Positions 1-9,520 of a DNA stretch of 64,000 nt are shown piece after piece. The stretch's first letter is position 1; each line of letters begins with the position of its first letter. The DNA lies in contig NZ_WVEM01000005.1 of NCBI RefSeq assembly GCF_009847015.1, positions 295,847 to 359,846 of the forward strand. Direction: 5' to 3'. The DNA is from Sunxiuqinia indica (lineage in GTDB: Bacteria; Bacteroidota; Bacteroidia; Bacteroidales; Prolixibacteraceae). The position numbers and the translations under genes were made by a program. The notes beneath the pieces are model-generated. The model was given only the letters and a program-made list of their open reading frames with translations, did no database searches and was not told where the DNA came from.

Positions 1-103
1 AACTATGCTCATCAAAAAAACCAACCCACAAAACAAATACGGCCAATACAATACCATACTTTGTTCGAAGTTTAGACCAGACGATTGCAATCATTTTATT
101 CAT
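1..103 (-). CDS. Septum formation initiator (DivIC/FtsL-like), 5' part only
   Basis: Reading from an ATG at the right end, the minus strand encodes MNKMIAIVWSKLRTKYG, followed by a hydrophobic stretch (IVLAVFVLWVGFF) and DEHS before the window ends. A short basic N-terminus, one transmembrane helix and an FFD motif directly after the helix match the start of Bacteroidota DivIC/FtsL-type septum initiators, small bitopic coiled-coil proteins of the divisome. Only about 34 residues are present and the coiled coil lies outside the window, so the family call rests on the N-terminus alone. Confidence 0.6.
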   Translation of the reverse strand, partial: MNKMIAIVWSKLRTKYGIVLAVFVLWVGFFDEHS

Positions 104-146
104 GAGCTTGTAAGTTTACAATAACAAAAGTAAGGTATATTCAGTC

Positions 147-177
147 AAAAAAAAAGGAGATGAAAAAATTCATCCCC
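147..177 (-). terminator. Rho-independent terminator after pruA
   Basis: On the minus strand GGGGATGAA and TTCATCTCC form a stem around a short T loop, followed by a run of nine T. It sits just after the pruA stop codon. Confidence 0.8.
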
Positions 178-202
178 TCTTCTGAGAAATATTGATTTGT
201 TG

Positions 203-1840
203 TTATTTATTATCTGGCAAAAAGCTCGGATACATATAGTCATGAGGCGGCACAAAATTTTCTTTAATGGTGCGAATAGACACCCATCTCAAGAAATTAA
301 AGACAGAACCAGCTTTATCATCGGTGCCGGAACCTCTTGCGCCTCCAAATGGCTGCTGCCCCACAACTGCGCCGGTTGGTTTATCGTTAATATAAAAGTT
401 ACCGGCAGCATTTTCCAACCGCTTGGTTATTTTTTCAATATTGTAACGGTCTTGCGACATCACAGCTCCCGTTAGTGCATAAATTGAAGTATTATCCAAA
501 ATGGTAAGCGTTTCGTCCATTTTTTCATCTTCGTAAACATAGACCGTCAACACAGGGCCAAACAATTCATCGACCATGGTTGCGTAATCCGGCTTTTTAG
601 CTAAAATTACTGTTGGTTCAATAAAATACCCCACCGACTTATCATGATTTCCTCCAAAAATAACGTCAGCATCTTCGTCCTCTTTAGCTCGATCGATGTA
701 TGCCGAAAGCTTATCAAATGAGCTTTCATCGATCACTGCATTTACAAAGTTGGTAAAATCTTCGGGAGACCCCATTTTTATCGTTGACAAAGCCTTTCCT
801 ACACGTTCTTTAACATCGTCCCAAATACTTGCAGGCACATAACAGCGTGAAGCCGCCGAACACTTTTGCCCCTGATATTCGAAAGCACCGCGCACCATCG
901 CAATGGCCAATGCCTGACGATCAACCGTATTATCAGCAAAAATAAAATCCTTGCCACCAGTCTCGCCAACAATACGAGGATATGATTTATACTTATAAAT
1001 ATTTTCTCCAATTGTTTTCCAAATACTTTGGAATACGCCTGTTGATCCTGTAAAGTGGATACCTGCAAAATCAGGATGAGCAAAAACGGTTTCGGCAGCA
1101 ACAGGTCCTGAAGTGTAAACAATATTAATTACTCCGTCAGGCAATCCAGCTTCCTTGAAAATCTCCATGATTACAGCAGCTGAATAAACAGCTGTTTTTG
1201 AAGGCTTCCACACAGCAACGTTCCCCATCATTGCAGGCGCAGCAGGAAGGTTTCCGGCAATTGAGGTAAAATTAAACGGCGTCAATGCAAATACAAAACC
1301 TTCCAGCGGACGGAACTCGCTATAGTTCCAGATTCCCGGCGCTGATTCGGGTTGCATTTTATAAATATCAGACATGCACTTTACGCCAAACCTGAAAAAA
1401 TCAGCCAATTCGCAGGCGGCATCAATTTCAGATTGGTAAGCATTTTTCGACTGACCAAGCATCGTGGCAGCATTAATTTTATCACGGTAAGGTCCGGCCA
1501 GCAAATCAGCGGCTTTCAAGAATATTGATGCCCGATGCTGCCAACTCAAGGCAGCCCACTTTTCGCGTGCTTCAAGAGCCGACTCAATAGCCATTTGAAC
1601 ATGCGACGCATCACCTTGATAGTAATACCCCAAGGTATGTTTAAAATCATGTGGCGGCGAAATTCTCATTCGTCTGTTAGTTGTAACTTCCTCTCCTCCA
1701 ATAATCATGGGTAGCTCAACCTCCACACTTTTCAACTCCTTAAGCTTAGCTTTTAGCGAGACTCTTTCGGGTGATCCGGGTGCGAAACTTTTTACCGGTT
1801 CATTCTTTACAACCGGAACGTTAAAAAAACCTTTTGCCAT
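203..1840 (-). CDS. pruA: L-glutamate gamma-semialdehyde (1-pyrroline-5-carboxylate) dehydrogenase
   Basis: Oxidises glutamate-5-semialdehyde to glutamate with NAD+, the second step of proline breakdown, in the cytosol. The 545-residue product is an aldehyde dehydrogenase of the class-4 P5CDH type: the N-terminal part carries the NAD fold (TPFNFTSIAGN, then FTGSTGVF), and the catalytic cysteine is C327 in YQGQKCSAASR. The C-terminus has the family GGARGSGTDDKAG motif. An in-frame TTG two codons upstream is possible, but the ATG giving MAKGFF is preferred and a -7 element lies 42 bases upstream of it. No proline dehydrogenase gene is adjacent, so this is the separate monofunctional form, not a PutA fusion. 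Confidence 0.95.
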   Translation of the reverse strand: MAKGFFNVPVVKNEPVKSFAPGSPERVSLKAKLKELKSVEVELPMIIGGEEVTTNRRMRISPPHDFKHTLGYYYQGDASHVQMAIESALEAREKWAALSWQHRASIFLKAADLLAGPYRDKINAATMLGQSKNAYQSEIDAACELADFFRFGVKCMSDIYKMQPESAPGIWNYSEFRPLEGFVFALTPFNFTSIAGNLPAAPAMMGNVAVWKPSKTAVYSAAVIMEIFKEAGLPDGVINIVYTSGPVAAETVFAHPDFAGIHFTGSTGVFQSIWKTIGENIYKYKSYPRIVGETGGKDFIFADNTVDRQALAIAMVRGAFEYQGQKCSAASRCYVPASIWDDVKERVGKALSTIKMGSPEDFTNFVNAVIDESSFDKLSAYIDRAKEDEDADVIFGGNHDKSVGYFIEPTVILAKKPDYATMVDELFGPVLTVYVYEDEKMDETLTILDNTSIYALTGAVMSQDRYNIEKITKRLENAAGNFYINDKPTGAVVGQQPFGGARGSGTDDKAGSVFNFLRWVSIRTIKENFVPPHDYMYPSFLPDNK

Positions 1841-1881
1841 AACCAATTCATTTAGTAGTGATTTCTACATCAGTATTATTG

Positions 1882-1889
1882 CAAAACTA
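1882..1889 (-). promoter_or_regulatory. Bacteroidota -7 promoter element for pruA
   Basis: The minus strand reads TAGTTTTG, an exact TAnnTTTG match, upstream of the pruA ATG. No well-spaced -33 TTG is visible. Confidence 0.45.
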
Positions 1890-2019
1890 TCGAAAGGACA
1901 ACAATTAATTACTAATAAAAATCAGTTTTGAAAATTAGAACAAACAATATGTTGGATAAAATTTATTCCCCCTTAAAAATTGCTATATTTAGTCCGATTT
2001 TTAACGGCACATTTTTTTC

Positions 2020-4110
2020 ATGCTTAAAGCGATATATCACTTCATTACGAAACCCTATTTATTATCAACAAGTGAAGATAAACGAAAAATTATCGGACTT
2101 CACATTGTTTTGTTTCTGGGATTACTATATTCATTAACCGACTTTACTATTTCTATTTCAGGTTATAATCTGAATGAATGTATTCCTGGGGATGTTTCAA
2201 TAATGGCAATCACGATTGTTGGCCTGTATTGTTTGCGCAATGCACGTCCTCAATGCGCTGTAAATACCGTATTTCTTATACCTTTTGCCGTCTATTTCTT
2301 TTTTATCTCGTCGCAGTATTCAATTCTTCCAATAAAGAATGCTCTTCCCTACACCGTGTGGTCGCTCATTCCCGGATTTTTATTCATTCTTCTTTTAAGT
2401 AGCAAAACCGGACAAAAATTACTGATTAACTATGCAGTGAGCATTGTTACAGTTTGCTTTCATTTATACAAGGCAGGTCGTTTGGGAGATGCAACAGGTA
2501 TCTATTGGCCAACCGACGAGCTAATATTAAACCCTCTGCTAATCATTACAATTGCTTTTACGGTAATTTTTCTCATTTCCACCAATTACGAACTTGTACT
2601 TAAAGAACTACGAAATCAGGTTGAAACAACCGATTACCAAATTAACAATACGGTAAAAACGTTTCAGCAAGGGGTTTTATTAATGCGCATCATTAAAGAT
2701 GAAATGAACACTCCTATTGGGTTGAAGGTCATCAAAACGAACCCGGCATTTCAACGGATGTTTAAGATTAATCCTCGGGAAATTCATAATACCGACGCAG
2801 ATGTTATTTTCCCAAAAGTTTTTCGCAACTCATTCGACTGGAACAACCACTATTTACACAGCAAAACAAAACAACGGACCGAGATTTTTGTAGAGCACCT
2901 CGACAAGTGGTTCGATGTTTATGTGCTGAATCCCGGCTCAGATCAGATTGCCAGTATTTTTTATGACACAACCACTCATAACGAAACCATAAAAGAATTG
3001 GGGGACAGCCGCAGGCGTTACAAGGTCTTGCTGGAAGCAATTCCAGACATCTTCTTCATTATCGATAAAGATGGCATCTACATGGACTTTGTCATTAAAG
3101 AATCGGAGTTGATTCAGATTAATGCTGATGATATTATTGGAAATTCTATTTTCGAGGTTGGTTTTTCTGAAAAGATGTCGCGGAAAATCTTTCAATGTAT
3201 TCAGGATGCCATTAGCCGGGATACCATTGAGACCATTGAATATGCGTTAGATGTAAAAAAAGGAACCGCGATGTTTGAAATGCGCATTGCCCGTTTAGAT
3301 GATAACTCAGTCATTTCGATCGCCCGCGATATTACCAAACGAAAAATAGCTGAAATTCGCCTGGAAGAAGCCAAACATAAAGCAGAAGAAGCAGACCAGT
3401 TGAAATCAGCCTTTTTAGCCAATATTTCTCATGAAATCAGAACTCCGATGAATGCGATTATTGGATTTTCAAAAATGATTGGTTCTTCGGATTTCGACCT
3501 GGAAGAAAAAAATAAATTCATCGACATTATCGTCTCCAATGGTAAATTACTTATGGAAATGATCAATGACATGATCAGCCTTTCGAAGATTGAAAGTAAA
3601 CAGGTGTATGTAAAAGAAAGCTTTTGTAAAGTTAATGACCTGATGGTTGACCTTTACCGTGAGTATAGTTTTGATTTGACTTCAAAACCGATCCGATTGA
3701 AACTAAACAACCAAAATGCCAATCCCAAGTTTGGTGTTGTAACCGACAAACAATTACTAAACGAAATATTAAAAAAACTGCTCGATAATGCCGTGAAGTT
3801 CACCAATGAAGGAGAAATTGAGTTTGGCTATCAAATGGATGGTAAAGAGCGACTCCAGTTTTTTGTAAGGGATACCGGCATTGGAATTGATGAGGCCCAA
3901 ATCATCCGCATCTTCGAACGCTTTCATCAACTAGACAATAAGACAACCCGGAAATACGAAGGGACGGGACTGGGACTGGCGATTGCTCAACATTACGCTA
4001 GCTTACTGGGCGGCCCAATTGAAGTTAATTCAGAAATCGACAAAGGCTCCAGATTCTATTTCAGTATACCTTTTAAAAACGGAGAAGGAACCCTTCAGGT
4101 CGTTCGTTAG
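2020..4110 (+). CDS. Membrane-bound PAS-domain sensor histidine kinase
   Basis: A 696-residue orphan sensor kinase. About the first 190 residues hold several hydrophobic segments in a putative multi-helix membrane sensor region. Two PAS-like regions follow (roughly 205-325 and 330-445), the second containing IFFIIDKDGIYMDFV, then a short coiled coil. The HisKA H-box NISHEIRTP has the phospho-acceptor at H471. The ATPase domain shows an N-box (LLDNAVKF, N590), a G1 box (DTGIGIDE from D618) and a G2 box (GTGLGLAIAQHY from G648). There is no receiver domain and no response regulator next to it, so the partner is elsewhere. The stop codon overlaps the stop of the convergent neighbour. The signal sensed is unknown. 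Confidence 0.9.
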   Translation: MLKAIYHFITKPYLLSTSEDKRKIIGLHIVLFLGLLYSLTDFTISISGYNLNECIPGDVSIMAITIVGLYCLRNARPQCAVNTVFLIPFAVYFFFISSQYSILPIKNALPYTVWSLIPGFLFILLLSSKTGQKLLINYAVSIVTVCFHLYKAGRLGDATGIYWPTDELILNPLLIITIAFTVIFLISTNYELVLKELRNQVETTDYQINNTVKTFQQGVLLMRIIKDEMNTPIGLKVIKTNPAFQRMFKINPREIHNTDADVIFPKVFRNSFDWNNHYLHSKTKQRTEIFVEHLDKWFDVYVLNPGSDQIASIFYDTTTHNETIKELGDSRRRYKVLLEAIPDIFFIIDKDGIYMDFVIKESELIQINADDIIGNSIFEVGFSEKMSRKIFQCIQDAISRDTIETIEYALDVKKGTAMFEMRIARLDDNSVISIARDITKRKIAEIRLEEAKHKAEEADQLKSAFLANISHEIRTPMNAIIGFSKMIGSSDFDLEEKNKFIDIIVSNGKLLMEMINDMISLSKIESKQVYVKESFCKVNDLMVDLYREYSFDLTSKPIRLKLNNQNANPKFGVVTDKQLLNEILKKLLDNAVKFTNEGEIEFGYQMDGKERLQFFVRDTGIGIDEAQIIRIFERFHQLDNKTTRKYEGTGLGLAIAQHYASLLGGPIEVNSEIDKGSRFYFSIPFKNGEGTLQVVR

Positions 4111-5390
4111 AAATCGGCTTTTAGTTGTTTGTAGCCTACCAACTGATCATACCTGCCGGATATGCCTTTATAATATACGAAAATCTGATACTCATTTTCG
4201 GTTTCGTAATGCGAGCCTTCAAGAACCGTCGCATCGGCCTTTTTACTACCTTCTGGAACATAAACATACTGGTAGTTGTAATACCCTTGCTTCAACAATA
4301 GTGTCAATTCATAGCTGGCGGTTTCATAATTCCAGGTCATCTCATTACTTTTATTGGCATTCCAACTGGTCAATGCTCCAAATACATTCACCGACCCGCC
4401 AACCAATTGTGCTTCTAACGGCAAAGTAAAATGCACAAAAAAGTAATCGCACTCGGTGTCATAATCATCTACCCTATCCTGGCTTTCAACAACGTACTTT
4501 CCATTCATTTCTTTATACGGAAAATATTTCTTATTTGCCCGAAGCTCATCTGCCATCAATGTTGCATGATAATATGGTCTGAAAAAATCGATTGACGCGA
4601 CATTCTCCCCGGTATACTTTCGGGTACGAATATCAAAATACCGATATTCATTTCCCCCGGGAAAAACGTTTTCTTTATCGTAATTATAATCCAACTCATG
4701 CTCCTTAATAAAAAGTGGTTTCAAATCCCGAATTGCGGTATCCCACCTTCCATTTTTCATGATCACCACTTTCACCTCTTCTCTTGGATTAAGAATCGGT
4801 AAATTTTCGTGATAAATTGTAAAGTCAACTTCCTGGTTATCTCCTTTAAACGGATCGAACGTAGCCCGTTTCACAATTCCCGCAACTCTAACCTTGGGTT
4901 CAAGAACCTGAAACCTGCGGGTAAGCACTAATTTCTCTTTATCCTGATCTTCGTATACAACTAATACATAATTACCCGACTTGGTAATGCGCACATCATC
5001 ATTTGGCACCCGGATCAGGTAATTGACATATGTCATTGTCGTATTAAAACTGGGGGCATAATCGGTCACAGGATTATCAAAAAATCCATCTAAATATTCA
5101 TTCTGAAGGATGTATGATTCATTCCAATCAGCATCGCAATGCAAGATCGTATAGTAGTAGTTTTTTGTTTCGTTTGATAAATCATCAAACTTAAAAATCA
5201 GATTAACATCACTTCCCGATTCATAGATTGGATCACTAAGCTCATATCCCTCCCGAAAAGCCTTTACCGTTCTGATCTCTTCTTTGAAAACTGCATTTTC
5301 ATAATGGTACTCGCTCTCATTTTGCGCCTGAGAATTTAATGTAAAAATAACGCAGCAATTCACGACTATTATATAAACTAAAACCCGCAT
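4107..5390 (-). CDS. Type IX secretion system plug protein (DUF5103 family)
   Basis: A 427-residue exported protein of the Bacteroidota-specific DUF5103 family, now described as the T9SS plug, a periplasmic protein that closes the SprA translocon pore. A signal peptide (MRVLVYIIVVNCCVIF..NSQA) is followed by beta-rich sequence. Recognisable family features include YYYTILHCDADWNES near residue 80, FDIRTRKYTGENV, and a C-terminal carbohydrate-binding-like segment (GGSVNVFGALTSWN, GYYNYQYVY). The length agrees with the family. The gene is monocistronic here and no other core T9SS gene is in the window, although the gldFG fusion shows the gliding/T9SS lineage. The TAA stop overlaps the kinase stop on the other strand. 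Confidence 0.85.
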   Translation of the reverse strand: MRVLVYIIVVNCCVIFTLNSQAQNESEYHYENAVFKEEIRTVKAFREGYELSDPIYESGSDVNLIFKFDDLSNETKNYYYTILHCDADWNESYILQNEYLDGFFDNPVTDYAPSFNTTMTYVNYLIRVPNDDVRITKSGNYVLVVYEDQDKEKLVLTRRFQVLEPKVRVAGIVKRATFDPFKGDNQEVDFTIYHENLPILNPREEVKVVIMKNGRWDTAIRDLKPLFIKEHELDYNYDKENVFPGGNEYRYFDIRTRKYTGENVASIDFFRPYYHATLMADELRANKKYFPYKEMNGKYVVESQDRVDDYDTECDYFFVHFTLPLEAQLVGGSVNVFGALTSWNANKSNEMTWNYETASYELTLLLKQGYYNYQYVYVPEGSKKADATVLEGSHYETENEYQIFVYYKGISGRYDQLVGYKQLKADF

Positions 5391-5521
5391 TTGTTTGATC
5401 TTTTTTTATCTAAGTTCTACATTTTCAAGTCAGAACTTACGATTACTGTTTAAACGCTCTTTGGTTCGAACGTTTAAACGTATATAAATATTTCAATCTT
5501 TATAAGTTTGTAAAACAAAGA

Positions 5522-5552
5522 TTGTGAAAAGTTTTTTAAATATGTACTTTTG
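5522..5552 (+). promoter_or_regulatory. Promoter of the nqr operon
   Basis: A -33 TTG is followed after 20 bases by TACTTTTG, an exact match to the Bacteroidota -7 TAnnTTTG element, 34 bases before the nqrA ATG. Confidence 0.75.
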
Positions 5553-5586
5553 CCACCCTAAATAATAACTACAACAAGGGATTACA

Positions 5587-6939
5587 ATGTCAAAGCATTT
5601 TAAATTGAAACGCGGATTCAATATCCGGTTGAAAGGAACTGCCGAGGTGGTTCTGGAGGATGCTCCCGCACCGAAAACAGTAGCCCTAAAGCCAACTGAT
5701 TTTCCAGGCTTAACGCCTAAGCTGAAAGTGAAAGCAGAAGCAAAGGTAAAAGCTGGTGATGCCCTCTTTTTCGACAAGTACAATCCAGAAATTATATTTA
5801 CATCTCCCGTAAGTGGTACAGTAAAGTCTGTCAACCGAGGCGAGCGTAGAAAGGTTTTAGAGATTGTGGTTGAGCCCGACAGCACTAGTGAATATATCAA
5901 ATTCACAAAGGCTGATCCGTCAACCTTGTCACGTGAACAAATTCGGGAACAAATCCTAAAAAGTGGCATCTGGCCATTTATTAAGCAACGTCCTTATGGT
6001 GTCTTAGCAAAGCCCGGCGATGTACCAACCCACATCGCTATTTCAGCTTTCGATTCATCACCACTGGCACCTGATTTCGATTTCTTGTTCTCCAAAGAGC
6101 AAGCAGCACTTCAAACCGGAATCGATGCAGTAAGCAAACTAACGGATGGAAAAGTATTTTTGGGATTATCCCCGGAACAATCTTCCGGTGTATTCTCGAA
6201 ACTGAAAAACGTTGAAACCAATACATTCAGCGGTCCACATCCGGCAGGAAATGTAGGTATCCAAATCAGTAAAGTTTGCCCAATTGGCAAAGACGATCTT
6301 ATTTGGACACTAAGTCCACAGGCGCTTGTTTATATTGGTCGTTTATTTGCTACAGGGCAGGTTGATTTCAGTAAAACGATTGCTTTGACAGGCTCGGAGG
6401 TGAAAACTCCCAAATACATAAAAACCATCCACGGAACTGAATTGACCGACCTTTTAAAAGGAAAAACAAAAGGAGAAGTCAAAGAAAGAATTATCAGTGG
6501 AAATGTACTGACCGGGGAAAAAGTTGATTCAGATAACTTCTTGGGTTATTTCGATCAACAAATCACAATTATCCCTGAAGGTGATGAGTATGAATTTATG
6601 GGCTGGGCTGCTCCTGGCTTTGATAAATTTTCAGCCAGCAAGGCCTTTTTCTCCAAGCTTCTTCCAAAAAAAGAGTATGCGCTGAGTGCCAACATGCATG
6701 GTGGTGAACGCGCATTTGTTCTTTCGGGACAATACGAAAAATTCCTTCCGATGGACCTACTGCCAGTTCATTTGCTAAAAGCCATTTTGGTTAACGATAT
6801 CGACAAAATGGAACAACTCGGAATTTATGAAGTAATTGAGGAAGATTTGGCTTTATGTGAATATGCCTGTACATCCAAAATCAAAGTACAGAATATTTTA
6901 CGTGAAGGAATCAACTCAATGATTAAAGAGTTAGGATAA
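5587..6939 (+). CDS. nqrA: Na+-translocating NADH:quinone reductase subunit A
   Basis: Peripheral cytoplasmic subunit of the Na+-pumping NADH:quinone oxidoreductase, which oxidises NADH, reduces quinone and exports Na+. The 450 residues match the usual length. The N-terminus MSKHFKLKRGFNIRLKG is typical, a biotinyl-like fold follows (ISPVSGTVK-like stretch, here FTSPVSGTVKSVNRGERRK), and GPHPAGNVGIQI lies mid-protein. The subunit lacks transmembrane helices. It is the first gene of a six-gene operon in the order A-B-C-D-E-F with gaps of 6 to 34 bases, led by a good promoter. Confidence 0.96.
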   Translation: MSKHFKLKRGFNIRLKGTAEVVLEDAPAPKTVALKPTDFPGLTPKLKVKAEAKVKAGDALFFDKYNPEIIFTSPVSGTVKSVNRGERRKVLEIVVEPDSTSEYIKFTKADPSTLSREQIREQILKSGIWPFIKQRPYGVLAKPGDVPTHIAISAFDSSPLAPDFDFLFSKEQAALQTGIDAVSKLTDGKVFLGLSPEQSSGVFSKLKNVETNTFSGPHPAGNVGIQISKVCPIGKDDLIWTLSPQALVYIGRLFATGQVDFSKTIALTGSEVKTPKYIKTIHGTELTDLLKGKTKGEVKERIISGNVLTGEKVDSDNFLGYFDQQITIIPEGDEYEFMGWAAPGFDKFSASKAFFSKLLPKKEYALSANMHGGERAFVLSGQYEKFLPMDLLPVHLLKAILVNDIDKMEQLGIYEVIEEDLALCEYACTSKIKVQNILREGINSMIKELG

Positions 6940-6973
6940 ATGATGTTGTTCTCAAAACAAAATAGATAATTCA

Positions 6974-8131
6974 ATGAAAGCGTTAAAGAACTTTTTTGAG
7001 AAAACGAAACCATATGTACAGAAAGGAGCCAAATACCATTGGCTACATTCGACACACGATGCTTTCTTTACATTGGCCTTCGTCCAGAAAGATACATCCA
7101 AATCAGGAACTCATATCCATGATTATATTGATTTGAAAAGAACCATGGGAATCGTGGTTTTTGCTCTTGTCCCTGCATTACTTATGGGAATGTACAATAT
7201 CGGGTACCAACACTTTGGTGCTTTAGGCCAATTGGAAACGGCTGCATTTTTCGATCTGTTTCTTTTTGGATTCCTAAAAGTACTGCCTGTTATTCTTGTC
7301 TCATACATTGTTGGATTGGGTATTGAATTTATTTTCGCCCAATTCCGAGGTCATGAGGTGAACGAAGGATTTTTGGTTTCCGGTATTTTAATTCCGATGG
7401 TAATGCCGATCAATACACCTCTTTGGATGATTGGTGTGGCCACAGCCTTTGCTGTTGTATTTGGAAAAGAAGTATTTGGAGGAACGGGAATGAATATTTG
7501 GAACCCGGCACTCGTCGCCCGGGCATTCTTATTCTTTGCTTATCCGGCACAAATGTCTGGTGATTCCGTGTGGATTTCAGCCAGTGGGATTGAAAAAATG
7601 GCAGATGGTTTTACCGGTGCAACGCCGATGGCCCAAGCTGTTTTAGGAGAAACAAACCTTAATGTTTGGGATGCCTTTGTAGGTTTGATACCCGGCTCAA
7701 TTGGCGAAACTTCAACATTAGCCATTCTTATTGGTGCTGCAATTCTTATCATCACCGGTATTGGAAACTGGAAAATTATGCTCTCGACTGTTTTAGGTGG
7801 ACTGTTTATGGGTATTCTGTTGAATATTTTTGCAGTAAATGCTTATATGGAAATGCCTTTCTGGGAACACTTAATCATTGGAGGATTTGCATTTGGTGCT
7901 GTATTTATGGCAACTGATCCGGTATCAGGAGCACAAACAGATAAAGGGAAATGGATCTACGGATTTTTAATTGGTGTGTTAGCCATTTTAATTCGCGTAG
8001 TAAACCCTGCTTATCCGGAAGGAATGATGTTGGCCATCTTACTGATGAATACATTTGCTCCACTGATCGACCATTACATCATTCAGGGCAATATCAAACG
8101 TCGTTTAAAACGTGTTCAACAGAGCGCTTAA
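6974..8131 (+). CDS. nqrB: Na+-translocating NADH:quinone reductase subunit B
   Basis: Integral membrane subunit carrying covalently bound FMN. The 385-residue product has a soluble N-terminus of about 55 residues, then around ten hydrophobic helices. The flavinylation motif TGAT ends at T217 (GFTGATPMAQ), matching the threonine that takes FMN through a phosphoester bond in studied NqrB proteins. The C-terminal part contains FMATDPVSGAQTDKGKW. FMN attachment needs the transferase ApbE, whose gene is not in this window. Shares the operon with the other five subunits. Confidence 0.96.
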   Translation: MKALKNFFEKTKPYVQKGAKYHWLHSTHDAFFTLAFVQKDTSKSGTHIHDYIDLKRTMGIVVFALVPALLMGMYNIGYQHFGALGQLETAAFFDLFLFGFLKVLPVILVSYIVGLGIEFIFAQFRGHEVNEGFLVSGILIPMVMPINTPLWMIGVATAFAVVFGKEVFGGTGMNIWNPALVARAFLFFAYPAQMSGDSVWISASGIEKMADGFTGATPMAQAVLGETNLNVWDAFVGLIPGSIGETSTLAILIGAAILIITGIGNWKIMLSTVLGGLFMGILLNIFAVNAYMEMPFWEHLIIGGFAFGAVFMATDPVSGAQTDKGKWIYGFLIGVLAILIRVVNPAYPEGMMLAILLMNTFAPLIDHYIIQGNIKRRLKRVQQSA

Positions 8132-8150
8132 TCCCTAAAAGAATAAAGAA

Positions 8151-8843
8151 ATGGATAGGAACAGTAATGTTTACACATTTATATACGCATCGGGAATGGT
8201 GATTTTGGTTGCTGCCATACTTTCATTGGCTGCCATCAATTTAAAACCATTTCAGGATAAAAATATTGAGATTGAGAAAAAGCAAAACATTCTCTCCTCT
8301 GTCAATATAGCAGCTGATGCGACAAATGCAGAAGAAATCTACGCTGAAAAAATTGTCAATAGCTATATTGTCAATTCGAAAGGTGAGAAATTGGAAGGTA
8401 ACGCTTTTACCGTTGACTTGAAAAAAGAACGTGCAAAAGCATCTGACCAACAACAACTACCGGTTTTCGAATGCCAGATTGATGGCGACATCAAATACAT
8501 TGTTCCACTTCGTGGAGCTGGTCTTTGGGGGCCAATCTGGGGATACCTGGCATTGAACTCCGATATGTCGACTATTTATGGTGCTTCGTTTGACCACCAG
8601 GGAGAAACTCCCGGACTTGGAGCCGAAATTTCTACGCAGGTTTTTCAAAGCCAGTTTAAAGGAAAAGAGATTTACGACAATGGCGAGTTAGTCTCAATCA
8701 CCGTTGCTAAGTCAAATGAAACAGCTCCGGAAATCCATAAAGTCGATGCAATTTCTGGAGGCACAATCACATCAAAAGGATTACAGAACATGATTTCTGA
8801 TGATTTGAGTCTCTATAATGCTTTTTTCAACCAGAAAAAATAG
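8151..8843 (+). CDS. nqrC: Na+-translocating NADH:quinone reductase subunit C
   Basis: Single-pass membrane subunit with an extracytoplasmic FMN-binding domain. The 230 residues begin with a short tail and one helix (MVILVAAILSLAAINL), then the soluble domain with GLWGPIWGYLALN and HQGETPGLGAEI. The flavin-attachment motif reads S202-G-G-T205 (DAISGGTITSKGLQ), so glycine replaces the alanine of the SGAT form best known from Vibrio. The threonine that would carry FMN is kept. Six bases separate its stop from nqrD. Confidence 0.95.
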   Translation: MDRNSNVYTFIYASGMVILVAAILSLAAINLKPFQDKNIEIEKKQNILSSVNIAADATNAEEIYAEKIVNSYIVNSKGEKLEGNAFTVDLKKERAKASDQQQLPVFECQIDGDIKYIVPLRGAGLWGPIWGYLALNSDMSTIYGASFDHQGETPGLGAEISTQVFQSQFKGKEIYDNGELVSITVAKSNETAPEIHKVDAISGGTITSKGLQNMISDDLSLYNAFFNQKK

Positions 8844-8849
8844 AAGAAA

Positions 8850-9500
8850 ATGAGCGATAAAGAACCTTTATTTTCAAAGAAAAATTTAAAACTGCTTAGC
8901 GATCCGCTTGACAGCAGTAACCCGATTACCGTGCAGGTTCTGGGTATTTGTTCGGCCTTAGCTGTAACCGCCCAATTAAAACCTTCGGTTGTTATGTCTT
9001 TATCAGTAATGGCAGTATTGGCATTCGCAAATGTTATTATCTCGCTGTTACGAAATACAATTCCAAACCGGATTCGAATTATTGTTCAGCTGGTGGTAAT
9101 TGCAGCCTTAGTAATTCTGGTTGACCAGGTACTGAAAGCATTTGTTTACGATGTAAGTAAGCAACTGTCAGTTTTTGTGGGCTTGATTATTACCAACTGT
9201 ATCATCATGGGACGACTGGAAGCCTTTGCCTTAGGAAACAAACCCTGGCCGTCATTCCTCGATGGGATTGGAAATGCCGCCGGCTACGGTGCAATTTTAG
9301 TTATTGTTGGTTTCTTCCGCGAGTTATTTGGAAGTGGCACACTTTGGGGATTTCGTATTATCCCAGAGAGCTGGTACATCGAAAACGGAGGTTTTTACGC
9401 CAATAATGGTATGATGATCTTGCCTCCTATGGCCTTAATAACTGTAGGAGCAATTATTTGGGTTCAACGCAGCCGAAACCGAAAACTGATTGAAGACTAA
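8850..9500 (+). CDS. nqrD: Na+-translocating NADH:quinone reductase subunit D
   Basis: Hydrophobic subunit of 216 residues with about six membrane helices, homologous to NqrE and to RnfE. Family signatures visible are [20 protein letters not shown] near the N-terminus and [18 protein letters not shown] in the middle; the half-membrane helices with their cysteine ligand the intramembrane iron centre at the NqrD/NqrE interface in solved complexes. Length and position between nqrC and nqrE are standard. Confidence 0.95.
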   Translation: MSDKEPLFSKKNLKLLSDPLDSSNPITVQVLGICSALAVTAQLKPSVVMSLSVMAVLAFANVIISLLRNTIPNRIRIIVQLVVIAALVILVDQVLKAFVYDVSKQLSVFVGLIITNCIIMGRLEAFALGNKPWPSFLDGIGNAAGYGAILVIVGFFRELFGSGTLWGFRIIPESWYIENGGFYANNGMMILPPMALITVGAIIWVQRSRNRKLIED

Positions 9501-9520
9501 CCCGCAAAAGAATTGAAATT

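Noticed and set aside
203..475. Plus-strand frame within pruA
   Set aside because: Shadow of pruA in another frame; no family features.
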